From Bufo bufo (Eukaryota > Chordata > Amphibia > Anura > Bufonidae): 64,000 bases of DNA. The DNA lies in the NCBI RefSeq assembly GCF_905171765.1, contig NC_053392.1:410864299-410928298 (forward strand), written 5' to 3'. The notes below the pieces were generated by a model that had not been told where the DNA came from, made no database searches, and saw only the letters and a program-made list of their open reading frames with translations. The position numbers and the translations under genes are program-made. Shown here one piece after another: positions 43,050 to 54,600 of this stretch. How positions within the stretch are numbered: position 1 is the stretch's first letter; each line of letters starts with the position of its first letter.

Positions 43050-43673
43050 ATTGTCATGTTCAAGAAACCAATTTGAAATGATTCGAGCTTTGTGACATGG
43101 TGCATTATCCTGCTGGAAGTAGCCATCAGAGGATGGATACATGTTCTCATTCTGTTTACGCCAAATTCGGACTCTACCATTTGAATGTCTCAACAGAAAT
43201 CGAGACTCATCAGACCAGGCAACATTTTTCCAGTCTTCAACAGTCCAATTTTGGTGAGCTCGTTCAAATTGTAGCCTCTTTTTCCTATTTGTAGTGGAGA
43301 TGAGTGGTACCCGGTGGGTTCTTCTGCTGTTGTAGCCCATCCGCCTCAAGGTTGTGCGTGTTGTGGCTTCACAAATGCTTTGCTGCATACCTCGGTTGTA
43401 ACGAGTGGTTATTTCAGTCAACGTTGCTCTTCTATCAGCGTGAATCAGTCGGCCCATTCTCCTCTGACCTCTAGCATCCACAAGGCATTTTTGCCCACAG
43501 GACTGCCGCATACTGGATGTTTTTCCCTTTTCACACCATTCTTTGTAAACCCTAGAAATGGTTGTGCGTGAAAATCCCAGTAACTGAGCAGATTGTGAAA
43601 TACTCAGACCGGCCCGTCTGGCACCAACAACCATGCCACGCTCAAAATTGCTTAAATCACCTTTCTTTCCCAT
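43050..43673 (-). pseudogene. Tc1-like transposase copy 2, 3'-truncated
   Basis: From ATG 43673 the frame (MGKKGDLSNFERGMVVGARR) is open through both helix-turn-helix regions, AWSDESRF and FQQDNAPCHKA, and stops at the MITE after WFLEHDN. It lacks the copy 1 nonsense codon (RMGRLI here). It shares the internal deletion between ENMYPSS and DGYFQQD. The DLNPIEH block with the third catalytic acid is lost with the truncation. Confidence 0.92.
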
Positions 43674-43821
43674 TCTGACATTCAGTTTGGAGTTCAGGAG
43701 ATTGTCTTGACCAGGACCACACCCCTAAATGCATTGAAGCAACTGCCATGTGATTGGTTGACTAGATAATTGCATTAATGAGAAATAGAACAGGTGTTCC
43801 TAATAATTCTTTTGGTGAGTG
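43050..43821 (-). mobile_element. Tc1-like transposon copy 2, truncated, opposite strand
   Basis: The terminal repeat AATAATTCTTTTGGTGAGTG ends at 43821 next to TA. Sequence matches copy 1 (18532-19584) closely in reverse orientation up to 43050, where the MITE begins. The other terminal repeat is absent. Confidence 0.93.
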
Positions 43822-43823
43822 TA

Positions 43824-45910
43824 TATGCTCCTAACACCCATCAATTACGATTTATCAAATAAAATCTTCAAACAAGCTCAAGAAATTATACAAGGTTCGC
43901 TGTTGTTCTGCTGTGATTTCAATGTCCCCCCTGATCCCTCCATTGATAAAAAAGTTCCCTTCCTACACCCCACGAATCGTTTATCTCTAAAGGATTTATT
44001 AATTACTGAAAATCTTTACGACACTTGGCATTCCCTTCATGTCAACGAGAAAGACTACACCTTCTACTCCCACCCTCACAATACCTTCTCCCGCATAGAT
44101 CTATTTATTACGGAAAAATGGCTACTTCAAAAGGTTATCACATCTGATATCATGAATATTACCTGGTCTGATCATGCCCCTATAATCCTTACAATTCAAG
44201 AACAATTCAAGAACACAGTTTACTCTCCATGGAGACTTAATAACTCACTCCTTCAGATATCTCCAATCCAGCAAGATATCAACAAAAATTTTAAATATTT
44301 TTTTTAATTCAATGATAATAACTCAGTTCTAGACTCCTCTCTTTGGAATGCTCATAAAGCATTTATTAGAGGACATTTCTTAAAGCATGCAGCAACCCAA
44401 AAGAAAATTAGACAAAAGGCCATAAATTCCTTACTCACATCCATTCAAGATTTAGAAAGTCAATACAAAAAATCCCTTAAATTTTTTATATGACAAAAAT
44501 AAAGCAAAAATTCTTAACCCTAAATTGATATCTGAAGAATTTGCTAAATACTATGCTGATCTTTACAATCTAGACAACTCCAAAGACACCATTCAACCCA
44601 CTTCATCCCTCATTAACAGATTCTTAGACGGAATTTCCCTCCCCTCTTTGTCTCCCCAACAAAGCAAACAAATAAATGACCAAATCATGATTTCTGAGGT
44701 TCAAAAAACCATTCATATGCTCAAGACCAATAAGACCCTAGGACCAGATGGTCTTACTAATGAATACTACAAAACATTCTCCACTCTTCTTGCTCCCTAC
44801 CTTGTTATAACATTCAATTTATTTGCAACCCAAGGCGTTATTCCACAATATATGCTTAGAGCCCTGGTTATCACCCTTCCTAAGCCGGGCAAGCCCATAG
44901 ACACCCCATCCAATTTTAGACCAATATCGTTACTTAACTCCGACCTTAAAATCTACGCTAAGATCTTAGCTGATAGAATAGTTAATATTCTCCCATCTTT
45001 AATACATAATGACCAAATCGGGTTTATCCAGAATAGACAATCGTCCGATGGTACTAGACGGTTTATTGACCTAATTGATGTAGCCTACAACAGTCGGACG
45101 CCTTCTCTGCTTCTTTCTTTGGATGTGGAGAAGGCATTCGACAGAATTCATTGGGGTTATGTTGAGGAAACCTTGAAGAAATTTGGATTCTCTGGTTTCT
45201 TCCTTTTTGCAGTAATGGCTCTCTACTCAGACCCTAGTGCATCAGTTTACTCATCCGGCTTTTTATCTAACCCTTTCAAAATTAAAAATGGGACTAGACA
45301 GGATTGTCCCTTGTCACCTTTAATTTTTGCACTTGGAACCATTTGCCAAACATATTAGATCCTCACCCCATATCAAAGGAATAACTGTAGGTTCTCATGA
45401 CCATCGTATTGGTCTATTCAACATTCTTATTATTACCTCTAACCCTCTATCGTCCTTTCCAGCTATTCATGATATCATAAATACCTTCAGCCAAGCTTCA
45501 TACTACAAAGTTAATATTAATAAATCTCAAATGCTCAATGTTGGTCTATCCTTCTTCACACACAAAAAAAAATCTAATACTCATGGTTCCTCTTGGGTGA
45601 AAGATACTCTTCCATACTTGGGAATTAAACTAGCTTTTCCTTCTATCAAATTGTTTGACGCTAATTATAATCCACTCTTAGAAGACATTAAAACATGCTT
45701 AAGCAAACTTAAATTACACTCCCTCTCATGGTTAGGTAAAATGGCCGCTATAAAAATTATCCTATATATTTAATGCAACGTACCCATCCCTATCCCAGGT
45801 ACATATTTACAAAAACTAAAATCCCTTCTCAATCGTCACATATGGGGCAAAACCAAACCTAGAGTTAAAGCCTCTATTTTATACAAACCTTTGACGAAAG
45901 GTGGACTTAA
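43824..45910 (+). pseudogene. L1-B ORF2: endonuclease C-terminus and reverse transcriptase
   Basis: The endonuclease resumes with CCDFNVPPDPSID, DYTFYSHPHNTFSRIDLFI and WSDHAPIIL. After a broken linker (44308-44520) the reverse transcriptase gives KTNKTLGPDGLTNEYYKTF, FRPISLLNSDLKIYAKILA, LSLDVEKAFDRIHWGYV and GTRQDCPLSPLIF. The catalytic FADD box should follow but reads IGLFNILIITS: the two aspartates are deleted (about 45415). With the frame changes, activity is excluded. The frame reaches KGG-type sequence at 45905 and continues after the TTAA MITE. Confidence 0.92.
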
Positions 45911-46403
45911 AGGGGTTACCCCATTATAATGATCACTGTTAAATCTGTTAATGATTTGACAGTGATCATTTTTGTAAATATAATTGATTAACCAATTCTC
46001 ACCATTTAGGAGAAAATTCATCCCCACTTACCTCATTGTTGTCATTCGGTCTCCCCTGGTTAAGGCCACCGCTCTTCTCCGGTGGCCGCGCTTGCGCAGA
46101 AGACTCCTTCTTTTTTCCCGGCCGGGCCGCTCGCTGTCCTGAACGTGCATACCGCCGTGCATGTGCGATGGTGACTTCTTCCTGGCCAGAATAGTACAGA
46201 GCCGCGAACGCGCACGCCGGCTCTGTACTATATTGGCCAGGAATAAGTCACTATGGCGCATGCGCGGCGGCGTGCGCATTCAGACCAGCGCCCGGCCGGG
46301 AGAAGACTTCAATCAAGATGACGCACGTCCCCAGCCAAAATCCAGGAAGTGAACGGCGCGCTGGCAGCAGGTAGGTATGAAAATGCGAAGTTAGATAACC
46401 CCT
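45911..46403. mobile_element. 493-bp TTAA-flanked MITE inside L1-B
   Basis: Ends AGGGGTTACC and GATAACCCCT are inverted and flanked by TTAA (45907-45910 and 46404-46407), the target duplication of piggyBac- and Kolobok-type elements. Removing the element and one TTAA rejoins the L1 codons exactly (GGL then NFPSLAHYYKAT). Internally it is a palindrome, with arms near 46130-46200 and 46200-46260 (GTACAGAGCC...GGCTCTGTAC), and is unusually GC-rich. Confidence 0.92.
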
Positions 46404-46585
46404 TTAATTTTCCATCTCTGGCTCACTATTACAAGGCTACAATCCTAGACCAATACAGAAGTCTTCAATCGAACGACATAACGAAAAAATGGGTAATCAT
46501 AGAGAAAATGTTCTTGGGTAAATTCTCTATCTTCCACCACCTCACTGCTCAAAGTGTTTTTGGCGTCAAACTATCAATCCCCTTA
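46404..46585 (+). pseudogene. L1-B ORF2 C-terminal region, piece between MITE and Harbinger-type element
   Basis: The frame NFPSLAHYYKATILDQYRSL to FGVKLSIPL continues the C-terminal part of L1 ORF2 and rejoins at 48871. It shows two insertions into one LINE frame 180 bp apart. Confidence 0.85.
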
Positions 46586-46952
46586 GGCCTCATGCACACG
46601 ACCGTATTTTTTCACGGTCCGCAAAACGGGGTTCCGTTGGTCCGTGATCCGTGACCATTTTTTCGTCCGTGGGTCTTCCTTGATTTTTGGAGGATCCACG
46701 GACATGAAAAAAAAGTCGTTTTGGTGTCCGCCTGGCCGTGCGGAGCCAAACGGATCCGTCCTGAATTACAATGCAAGTCAATGGGGACGGATCCGTTTGA
46801 CGTTGACACAATATGGTGCAATTTCAAACGGATCCGTCCCCCATTGACTTTCAATGTAAAGTCAGGAGTTAATATACCATAGGATCAGAGTTTTCTCCAA
46901 TCCGATGGTATATTTTAACTTGAAGCGTCCCCATCACCATGGGAACGCCTCT

Positions 46953-47016
46953 ATGTTAGAATATACTGTCGGATATGAGTTACATCGTGAAACTCATATC
47001 CGACAGTATATTCTAA
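46953..47016. repeat. Perfect short hairpin inside the palindromic element
   Basis: GTTAGAATATACTGTCGGAT is followed after about 25 bases by its reverse complement ATCCGACAGTATATTCTAAC. The same words recur in inverse orientation near 48440-48510 in the other arm of the large palindrome. Confidence 0.85.
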
Positions 47017-47249
47017 CACAGAGGCGTTCCCATAGTGATGGGGACGCTTCTAGTTAGAATATACTACAAACTGTGTACATGACTGCCCCCTGCTGCCTGG
47101 CAGCACCCGATCTTTTACAGGGGGCTGTGATCAGCACAATTAACCCTTCAGGTGCCGCACCTGAAGGGGTTAATTGTGCGTATCATAGCCCCCTGTAAGA
47201 GATCAGGGGCTGCCAGGCAGCAGGGGGCAGACCCCCCTCCCTCCCCAGT

Positions 47250-48250
47250 TTGAATATCATTGGTGGCCAGTGTGCGGCCCCTGCCCCCCCTCTATTGTAA
47301 TATCATTGGTGGCCAGTGTGCGGCCCCCCTCTATTGTAATTTCATTGGCGGCCAGTGTGCATCCTCCCTCGGCCCCCCTCCCCCCCTCTATTGTAATTTC
47401 ATTGGTGGCCAGTGTGCGGCCTCCGTCGCCCCCCCCCCCCCCGTATTGTATTATCATTGGTGACCAGTGTGCGCCCCCCCCCCCCGCTCCCCTCTATTAA
47501 ATTAATATCATTGGTGGCCAGTGTGCGGCCTCCCCTCTCCCCCCCCCGATCATTGGTGGCAGCGGAGATTCCGATCGGAGTCCCAGTTTAATCGCTCTGG
47601 GGTTCCGATCGGTAACCATGGCAACCAGGACGTTACTGCAGGCCTGGTTGCCATGGTTACTTAGCAATATTACAATATTAGAAGCATCATACATACCTGC
47701 TGGCTGCTGCACTGTCTGTGTCCGGCCGGGAGCTCCTCCTACTGGTAAGTGACAGATCATTAAGGAATGCGCCGCACAGACCTGTCACTTACCAGTAGGA
47801 GGAGCTCCCGGCCGGACACAGACAGCGCAGCAGCCAGCAGGTAAGTATGATGCTTCTTATATTGTAATATTGCTAAGTAACCATGGCAACCAGGCCTGCA
47901 GCAGTATCCTGGTTGCCATGGTTACCGATCGGAGCCCCAGAGCGATTAAACTGGGACTCCGATCGGAATCTCCGCTGACACCAATGATCGGGGGGGGGGG
48001 GGAGGGAAGGCCGCACACTGGCCACCAGTGATATTACAATAGAGGGGGGCGGGGGGGGGGGCGCACACTGGCCACCAATGATATTATAATAGAGGGAGGG
48101 GGGGGCGGGGGAGGCCGCACACTGGCCACCAATGAAATTACAATAGAGGGGGGGAGGGGGGCCGACGGAAGCCGCACACTGGCCACCAATGCTATTACAA
48201 TAGAGGGAGGGGGGGGGCCGGAGGAGGCCGCACACTGGCCACCAATGATA
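47250..48250. repeat. Minisatellite with C- and G-homopolymer tracts in both arms
   Basis: Units of about 40-65 bp with CATTGGTGGCCAGTGTGCGG plus poly-C occur at 47255-47535. Their reverse complements (CCGCACACTGGCCACCAATG plus poly-G) occur at 48005-48250. Tract length varies from unit to unit. G-runs of up to 12 could form quadruplexes and are prone to sequencing error. Confidence 0.9.
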
Positions 48251-48870
48251 TTCAAACTGGGGAGGGAGGGGGGTCTGCCCCTGCTGCCTGGCAGCCCCTG
48301 ATCTCTTACAGGGGGCTATGATACGCACAATTAACCCCTTCAGGTGCGGCACCTGAAGGGTTAATTGTGCTGATCACAGCCCCCTGTAAATGATCGGGTG
48401 CTGCCAGGCAGCAGGGGGCAGTCATATACACAGTTTGTCGTATATTCTAACTAGAAGCGTCCCCATCACTATGGGAACGCCTCTGTGTTAGAATATACTG
48501 TCGGATTTGAGTTTTCACGAAGTGAAAACTCATCTCTGAAAAAGTTTTGATGCAGACGGATCTTCGGATCCGTCTGCATGAAAGTAACCTACGGCCACGG
48601 ATCACGGACGCGGATGCCAATCTTGTGTGCATCCGTGTTCTTTCACGGACCCATTGACTTGAATGGGTCCGTGAACCGTTGTCCGTCAAAAAAATAGGAC
48701 AGGTCATATTTTTTTGACGGACAGGAAACACAGATCACGGATGCGGCTGCAAAACGGTGCATTTTACGATTTTTCCACGGGCCCATTGAAAGTCAATGGG
48801 TCCGCGAAAAAAAACGGAAAACGGCACAACGGCCACGGATGCACACAACGGTCGTGTGCATGAGGCCTTA

Positions 48871-49151
48871 ATTTGTATCCAAGCTTTAGCCAATATATGG
48901 AATCCTCTTACTAGATCAGAGAAGATTATCCCTGCTTCTCTTTTTTCTTCAACACTAACAATCTGTGAGCTGGCAATTCCAAATTTCTCTATCCACAATT
49001 GGGTAAAATTAGGTGTCTCCAATATTTCGCTACTATGGCTCAATAACAGATTTGTTGATTTTGCATATTTAAAACATAAATTCTCCATCCCCAATAGGGA
49101 TTTTTACAAATATTTGCAATTAAGACATCTACTACAATCTCCAAAAGTGTA
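48871..49151 (+). pseudogene. L1-B ORF2 C-terminal region, last piece in window
   Basis: The frame ICIQALANIWNPLTRSEKII runs to LQLRHLLQSPKV without a stop and continues the preceding piece in frame after removal of the Harbinger-type insertion. It ends at the TA where the next element begins. Confidence 0.85.
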
Positions 49152-49565
49152 TACAGGGTGGGCCATTTATATGGATACACCTTAATAAAATCGGAATGGT
49201 TGGTGATATTAACTTCCTGTTTGTGGCACATTAGTATATGTGAGGGGGGAAACTTTTCAAGATGGGTGGTGACTAGAGTTGAGCGAACACCTGGATGTTC
49301 GGGTTCGAGAAGTTCGGCCGAACTTCCCGGAAATGTTCGGGTTCGGGATCCGAACCCAACCCGAACTTCATCCTGAACCCGAACCCCATTGAAGTCAATG
49401 GGGACCTGAACTTTTCGGCACTAAAAAGGCTGTAAAACAGCCCAGGAAAGGGCTAGAGGGCTGCAAAAGGCAGCAAAATGTAGTTAAATCCCCTGCAAAC
49501 AAATGTGGATAGGGAAATGAATTAAAATTAAAATAAAATAAATAAAAATTAACCAATATCAATTG

Positions 49566-51560
49566 GAGAGAGGTCCCATAGCAGAGAATCTGGCTTCATG
49601 TCAGCAGAGAATCTGGCTTCATGTCAGCAGAGAATCAGTCTTCATGTCATAGCAGAGAATCATGCTTCACGTCACCCAACATTGGAACAGTCCATTGTCA
49701 GATATTTAGGCCCCGGCACCCAGGCAGAGGAGAGAGGTCCCATAACATAGAATCTGGCTTCATGTCAGCAGAGAATCAGTCTTCATGTCATAGCAGAGAA
49801 TCATGCTTCACGTCACCCACCACTGGAACAGTCCATTGTCAGATATTTAGGCCCAGGCACCCAGGCAGAGGAGAGAGGTCCCATAGCAGAGAATCAGTCT
49901 TCATGTCAGCAGAGAATCAGTCTTCATGTCATAGCAGAGAATCATGCTTCACGTCACCCACCACTGGAACAGTCCTTTGTCAGATATTTAGACCCAGGCA
50001 CCCAGACAGAGGAGAGAGGTCCCATAGCAGAGAATCTGGCTTCATGTCAGCAGAGAATCAGTCTTCATGTCATAGCAGAGAATCAGGCTTCACGTCACCC
50101 ACCACTGGAACAGTCCATTGTCAGATATTTAGGCCCCGGCACCCAGGCAGAGGAGAGAAGTCCCATAACAGAGATTCAGGCTTCATGTCAGCAGAGAATC
50201 AGTCTTCATGTCATAGCAGAGAATCATGCTTCACGTCACCCAACATTGGAACAGTCCATTGTCATATAATTTAGGCCCCGGCACCCAGACAGAGGAGAGA
50301 GGTCCCATAACATAGAATCTGGCTTCATGTCAGCAGAGAATCAGTCTTCATGTCATAGCAGAGAATCATGCTTCACGTCACCCACCACTGAAACAGTCCA
50401 TTGTCAGATATTTAGGCCCCGGCACCCAGGCAGAGGTCCCATAACAGAGATTCAGGCTTCATGTCAGCAGAGAATCAGTCTTCATGTCATAGCAGAGAAT
50501 CATGCTTCACGTCACCCAACATTGGAACAGTCCATTGTCAAATAATTTAGGCCCCGGCACCCAGACAGAGGAGAGAGGTCCCATAACATAGAATCAGGCT
50601 TCATGTCAGCAGAGAATCAGTCTTCATGTCATAGCAGAGAATCATGCTTCACGTCACCCACCACTGGAACAGTCCATTGTCAGATATTTAGGCCCAGGCA
50701 CCCAGGCAGAGGAGAGAGGTCCCATAGCAGAGAACCAGTCTTCATGTCAGCAGAGAATCAGTCTTCATGTCATAGCAGAGAATCATGCTTCACGTCACCC
50801 ACCACTGGAACAGTCCATTGTCAGATATTTAGGCCCAGGCACCCAGGCAGAGGAGAGAGGTCCCATAACAGAGATTCAGCTTCATGTAAGCAGATAATCA
50901 GTCTTCATGTCATAGCAGAGAATCATGCTTCACGTCACCCAACATTGGAACAGTCCATTGTCATATAATTTAGGCCCAGGCACCCAGACAGAGGAGAGAG
51001 GTCCCATAACATAGAATCTGGCTTCATGTCAGCAGAGAATCAGTCTTCATGTCATAGCAGAGAATCATGCTTCACGTCACCCACCACTGGAACAGTCCAT
51101 TGTCAGATATTTAGGCCCAGGCACCCAGGCAGAGGAAAGAGGTCCCATAGCAGAGAATCTGGCTTCATGTCAGCAGAGAATCAGTCTTCATGTCATAGCA
51201 GAGAATCATGCTTCACGTCACCCACCACTGGAACAGTCCATTGTCAGATATTTAGGCCCAGGCACCCAGGCAGAGGAGAGAGGTCCCATAGCAGAGAATC
51301 TGGCTTCATGTCAGCAGAGAATCAGTCTTCATGTCATAGCAGAGAATCATGCTTCACGTCACCCAACATTGGAACAGTCCATTGTCATATAATTTAGGCC
51401 CCAGCACCCAGACAGAGGAGAGAGAGTTAACATAGAATCTGGCTTCATGTCAGCGACTCAGCAGAGAATCAGTCTTCATGTCATAGCAGAGAATCAGGCT
51501 TCATGTCACCCACCACTGGAACAGGCCACTGTCAGATATTTTTAGGCCCCGGCACCCAGA
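49566..51560 (+). repeat. 141-bp tandem array in the 3' region of hAT-2
   Basis: About 14 units of 141 bp share CATAGCAGAGAATCATGCTT and CCATTGTCAGATATTTAGGC. Starts of TTCATGTCAGCAGAGAATCA fall at 49618, 49759 and 49900. It is larger and more regular than the hAT-1 array, and its units form local subfamilies differing in CAGATATTTAGG against CATATAATTTAGG. The repeating 47-residue frame reaches 217 codons (49621-50274). Confidence 0.93.
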
Positions 51561-51687
51561 CAGAGGAGAGGTTCATTCAACTTTGGGTTGCCCCGCAATA
51601 TAATGGTAAAATGAAAATAAAAATAGGATTGAATGAGGAAGTGCCCTGGAGTACAATAATATATGGTTAAGGGGAGGTAGTTAATGT

Positions 51688-54600
51688 CTAATCTGCACAA
51701 GGGATGGACAGGTCCTGTGGGATCCATGCCTGGTTCATTTTTATGAACGTCAGCTTGTCCACATTGGCTGTAGACAGGCGGCTGCGTTTGTCTGCAATGA
51801 CGCCCCCTGCCGTGCTGAATACACGTTCAGACAAAACGCTGGCCGCCGGGCAGGCCAGCACCTCCAAGGCATAAAAGGCTAGCTCTGGCCACGTGGACAA
51901 TTTGGAGACCCAGAAGTTGAATGGGGCCGAACCATCAGTCAGTACGTGGAGGGGTGTGCACACGTACTGTTCCACCATGTTAGTGAAATGTTGCCTCCTG
52001 CTAACACGTTCCGTATCAGGTGGTGGTGCAGTTAGCTGTGGCGTGGTGACAAAACCTTTACACATCTCTGCCATGCTAACCCTGCCCTCAGAGGAGCTGG
52101 CCGTGACACAGCTGTGTTGGCGACCTCTTGCTCCTCCTCTGCCTTCGCCTTGGGCTTCCACTTGTTCCCCTGTGACATTTCGGAATGCTCTCAGTAGCGT
52201 GTCTACCAACGTGCGCTTGTACTCGCGCATCTTCCTATCACGCTCCAGTACAGGAAGTAAGGTAGGCACATTGTCTTTGTACCGTGGATCCAGCAGGGTA
52301 GCAACCCAGTAGTCCGCACACGTTAAAATGTGGGCAACTCTGCTGTCGTTGCGCAGGCACTGCAGCATGTAGTCGCCCATGTGTGCCAGGCTGCCCAGAG
52401 GTAAGGACAAGCTGTCCTCTGTGGGAGGCGTATCGTCATCGTCCTGCGTTTCCCCCCAGCCACGCACCAGTGAAGGGCCCGAGCTGCGTTGGGTGCCACC
52501 CCGCTGTGAACATGCTTCATCCTCATCCTCCTCCACCTCCTTCTCATCCTCGTCCTCCTCGTCCTCCAGTAGTGGGCCCTGTCTGGCCACATTTGTACCT
52601 GGCCTCTGCTGTTGCAAAAAACCTCCCTCTGAGTCACTTCGAAGAGACTGGCCGGAAAGTAGACATAGAAGTGGTATTGTAACGCTGATAACGGCGTCAT
52701 CGCCATTGGCCATGTTGGTGGAGTACTCGAAACAGCTCAACAGGGCACACAGGTCTCGCATGGAGGCCCAGTCATTGGTGGTGAAGTGGTGCTGTTCCGC
52801 AGTGCGACTGACCCGTGCGTGCTGCAGCTGAAACTCCACTATGGCCTGCTGCTGCTCGCACAGTCTGTCCAGCATGTGCAGGGTGGAGTTCCACCTGGTG
52901 GGCACGTCGCATATGAGGCGGTGAGCGGAAAGGCCGAAGCTACGCTGTAGCGCAGACAGGCGAGCAGCGGCAGGATGTGAACGCCGGAAGCGCGAACAGA
53001 CGGCCCGCACTTTATGCAGCAGCTCTGAAATGTTGGGGTAGTTGCGAATGAACTTCTGCACCACCAAATTCAGCACATGCGCCAGGCAAGGGATGTGCGT
53101 CAAACCGGCTAGTCCCAGAGCTGCAACAAGATTTTGCCCATTATCGCACACCACCAGGCCGGGCTTGAGGCTCACCGGCAGCAACCACTCGTCAGTCTGT
53201 TGTTCTAAACCCCGCCACAACTCCTGTGCGGTGTGGGGCCTGTCCCCCAAACATATGAGTTTCAGAATGGCCTGCTGACGTTTACCCCGGGCTGTGCTGA
53301 AGTTGGTGGTGAAGGTGTGTGGCTGACTGGATGAGCAGGTGGAAGAAGATGAGGAGGAAGTTGAGTAGGAGGAGGAGGAGACAGGAGGCAAAGAATGTTG
53401 CCCTGCGATCCTTGGCGGCGGAAGGACGTGCGCCAAACAGCTCTCCGCCTGGGGCCCAGCCGCCACTACATTTACCCAGTGTGCAGTTAGGGAGATATAG
53501 CGTCCCTGGCCGTGCTTACTGGTCCACGTATCTGTGGTTAGGTGGACCTTGCCACAGATGGCGTTGCGCAGTGTACACTTGATTTTATCGGATACTTGGT
53601 TGTGCAGGGAAGGCACGGCTCTCTTGGAGAAGTAGTGCCGGCTGGGAACAACATACTGTGGGACAGCAAGTGACATGAGCTGTTTGAAGCTGTCTGTGTC
53701 CACCAGCCTAAATGACAGCATTTCATAGGCCAGTAGTTTAGAAATGCTGGCATTCAGGGCCAGGGATCGAGGGTGGCTAGGTGGGAATTTACGCTTTCTC
53801 TCAAATGTTTGTGAGATGGAGAGCTGAATGCTGCCGTGTGACATGGTTGAGATGCTTGGTGACGCAGGTGGTGTTGTTGGTGGTACATCCCATGTTTGCT
53901 GGGCGGCAGGTGCCAACATTCCTCCAGAGGCGGAGGAAGAGGCCGAGGCGGCAGCAGCAGAAGAGGCCGAGGCGGCAGCAGCAGAAGAGGTAGCAGGGGG
54001 AGCCTGAGTGACTTCCTTGTTTTTAAGGTGTTTACTCCACTGCAGTTCATGCTTTGCATGCAGGTGCCTGGTCATGCAGGCTGTGCTAAGGTTCAGAACG
54101 TTAATGCCTCGCTTCAGGCTCTGATGGCACAGCGTGCAAACCACTCGGGTCTTGTCGTCAGCACATTGTTTGAAGAAGTGTCATGCCAGGGAACTCCTTG
54201 AATCTGCCTTTGGGGTGCTCGGTCCCAGATGGCGGCGGTCAGTAGCAGGTGGAGTCTCTTGGCGGCGGGTGTTCTGCTGTTGCCCACTGCTCCCTCTTTG
54301 TCTTTTGCTACGCTGTTGGCTCGGTCTCACCACTGCCTCTTCCTCCGAACTGTGAAAGTCAGTGGCACGACCTTTATTCCATGTGGGGTCTAGGACCTCA
54401 TCGTCCCCTGCATCGTCTTCATCCCTGACCTCCTGTTCAGTCTGCACACTGCAGAAAGACGCAGCAGTTGGCACCTGTGTTTCGTCATCATCAGAGACGT
54501 GTTGAGGTGGTATTCCCATGTCCTCATCATCAGGAAACATAAGTGGTTGTGCGTTAGTGCATTCTATCTCTTCCACCCCTGGGGAAGGGCTAGGTGGATG

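Larger units (their letters stand above)
46586..48867. mobile_element. 2.3-kb palindromic Harbinger-type element
   Basis: Inverted ends GGCCTCATGCACACGACCGT and ACGGTCGTGTGCATGAGGCC are flanked by the 3-bp duplication TTA (46583-46585 and 48868-48870), fitting PIF/Harbinger. L1 codons rejoin across it. No transposase is present. Most of the element is one palindrome centred near 47765, so it is non-autonomous. Arms contain nested smaller palindromes and C/G-tract minisatellites. Confidence 0.85.
39853..49151 (+). mobile_element. L1-B: L1-type LINE on the + strand, pierced by at least five later elements
   Basis: The 5' end is GC-rich (GGGGGCGTGGCCGGATGCCG, about 39854). ORF1 and ORF2 pieces follow in order, with matching protein sequence on both sides of each insertion: Penelope-like (41344-42359), MITE plus Tc1-like (42584-43821), TTAA MITE (45911-46403), Harbinger-type (46586-48867) and a Tc1/mariner-type element from 49154. 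The C-terminal end of ORF2 and the LINE 3' end are not in the window. Confidence 0.92.
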
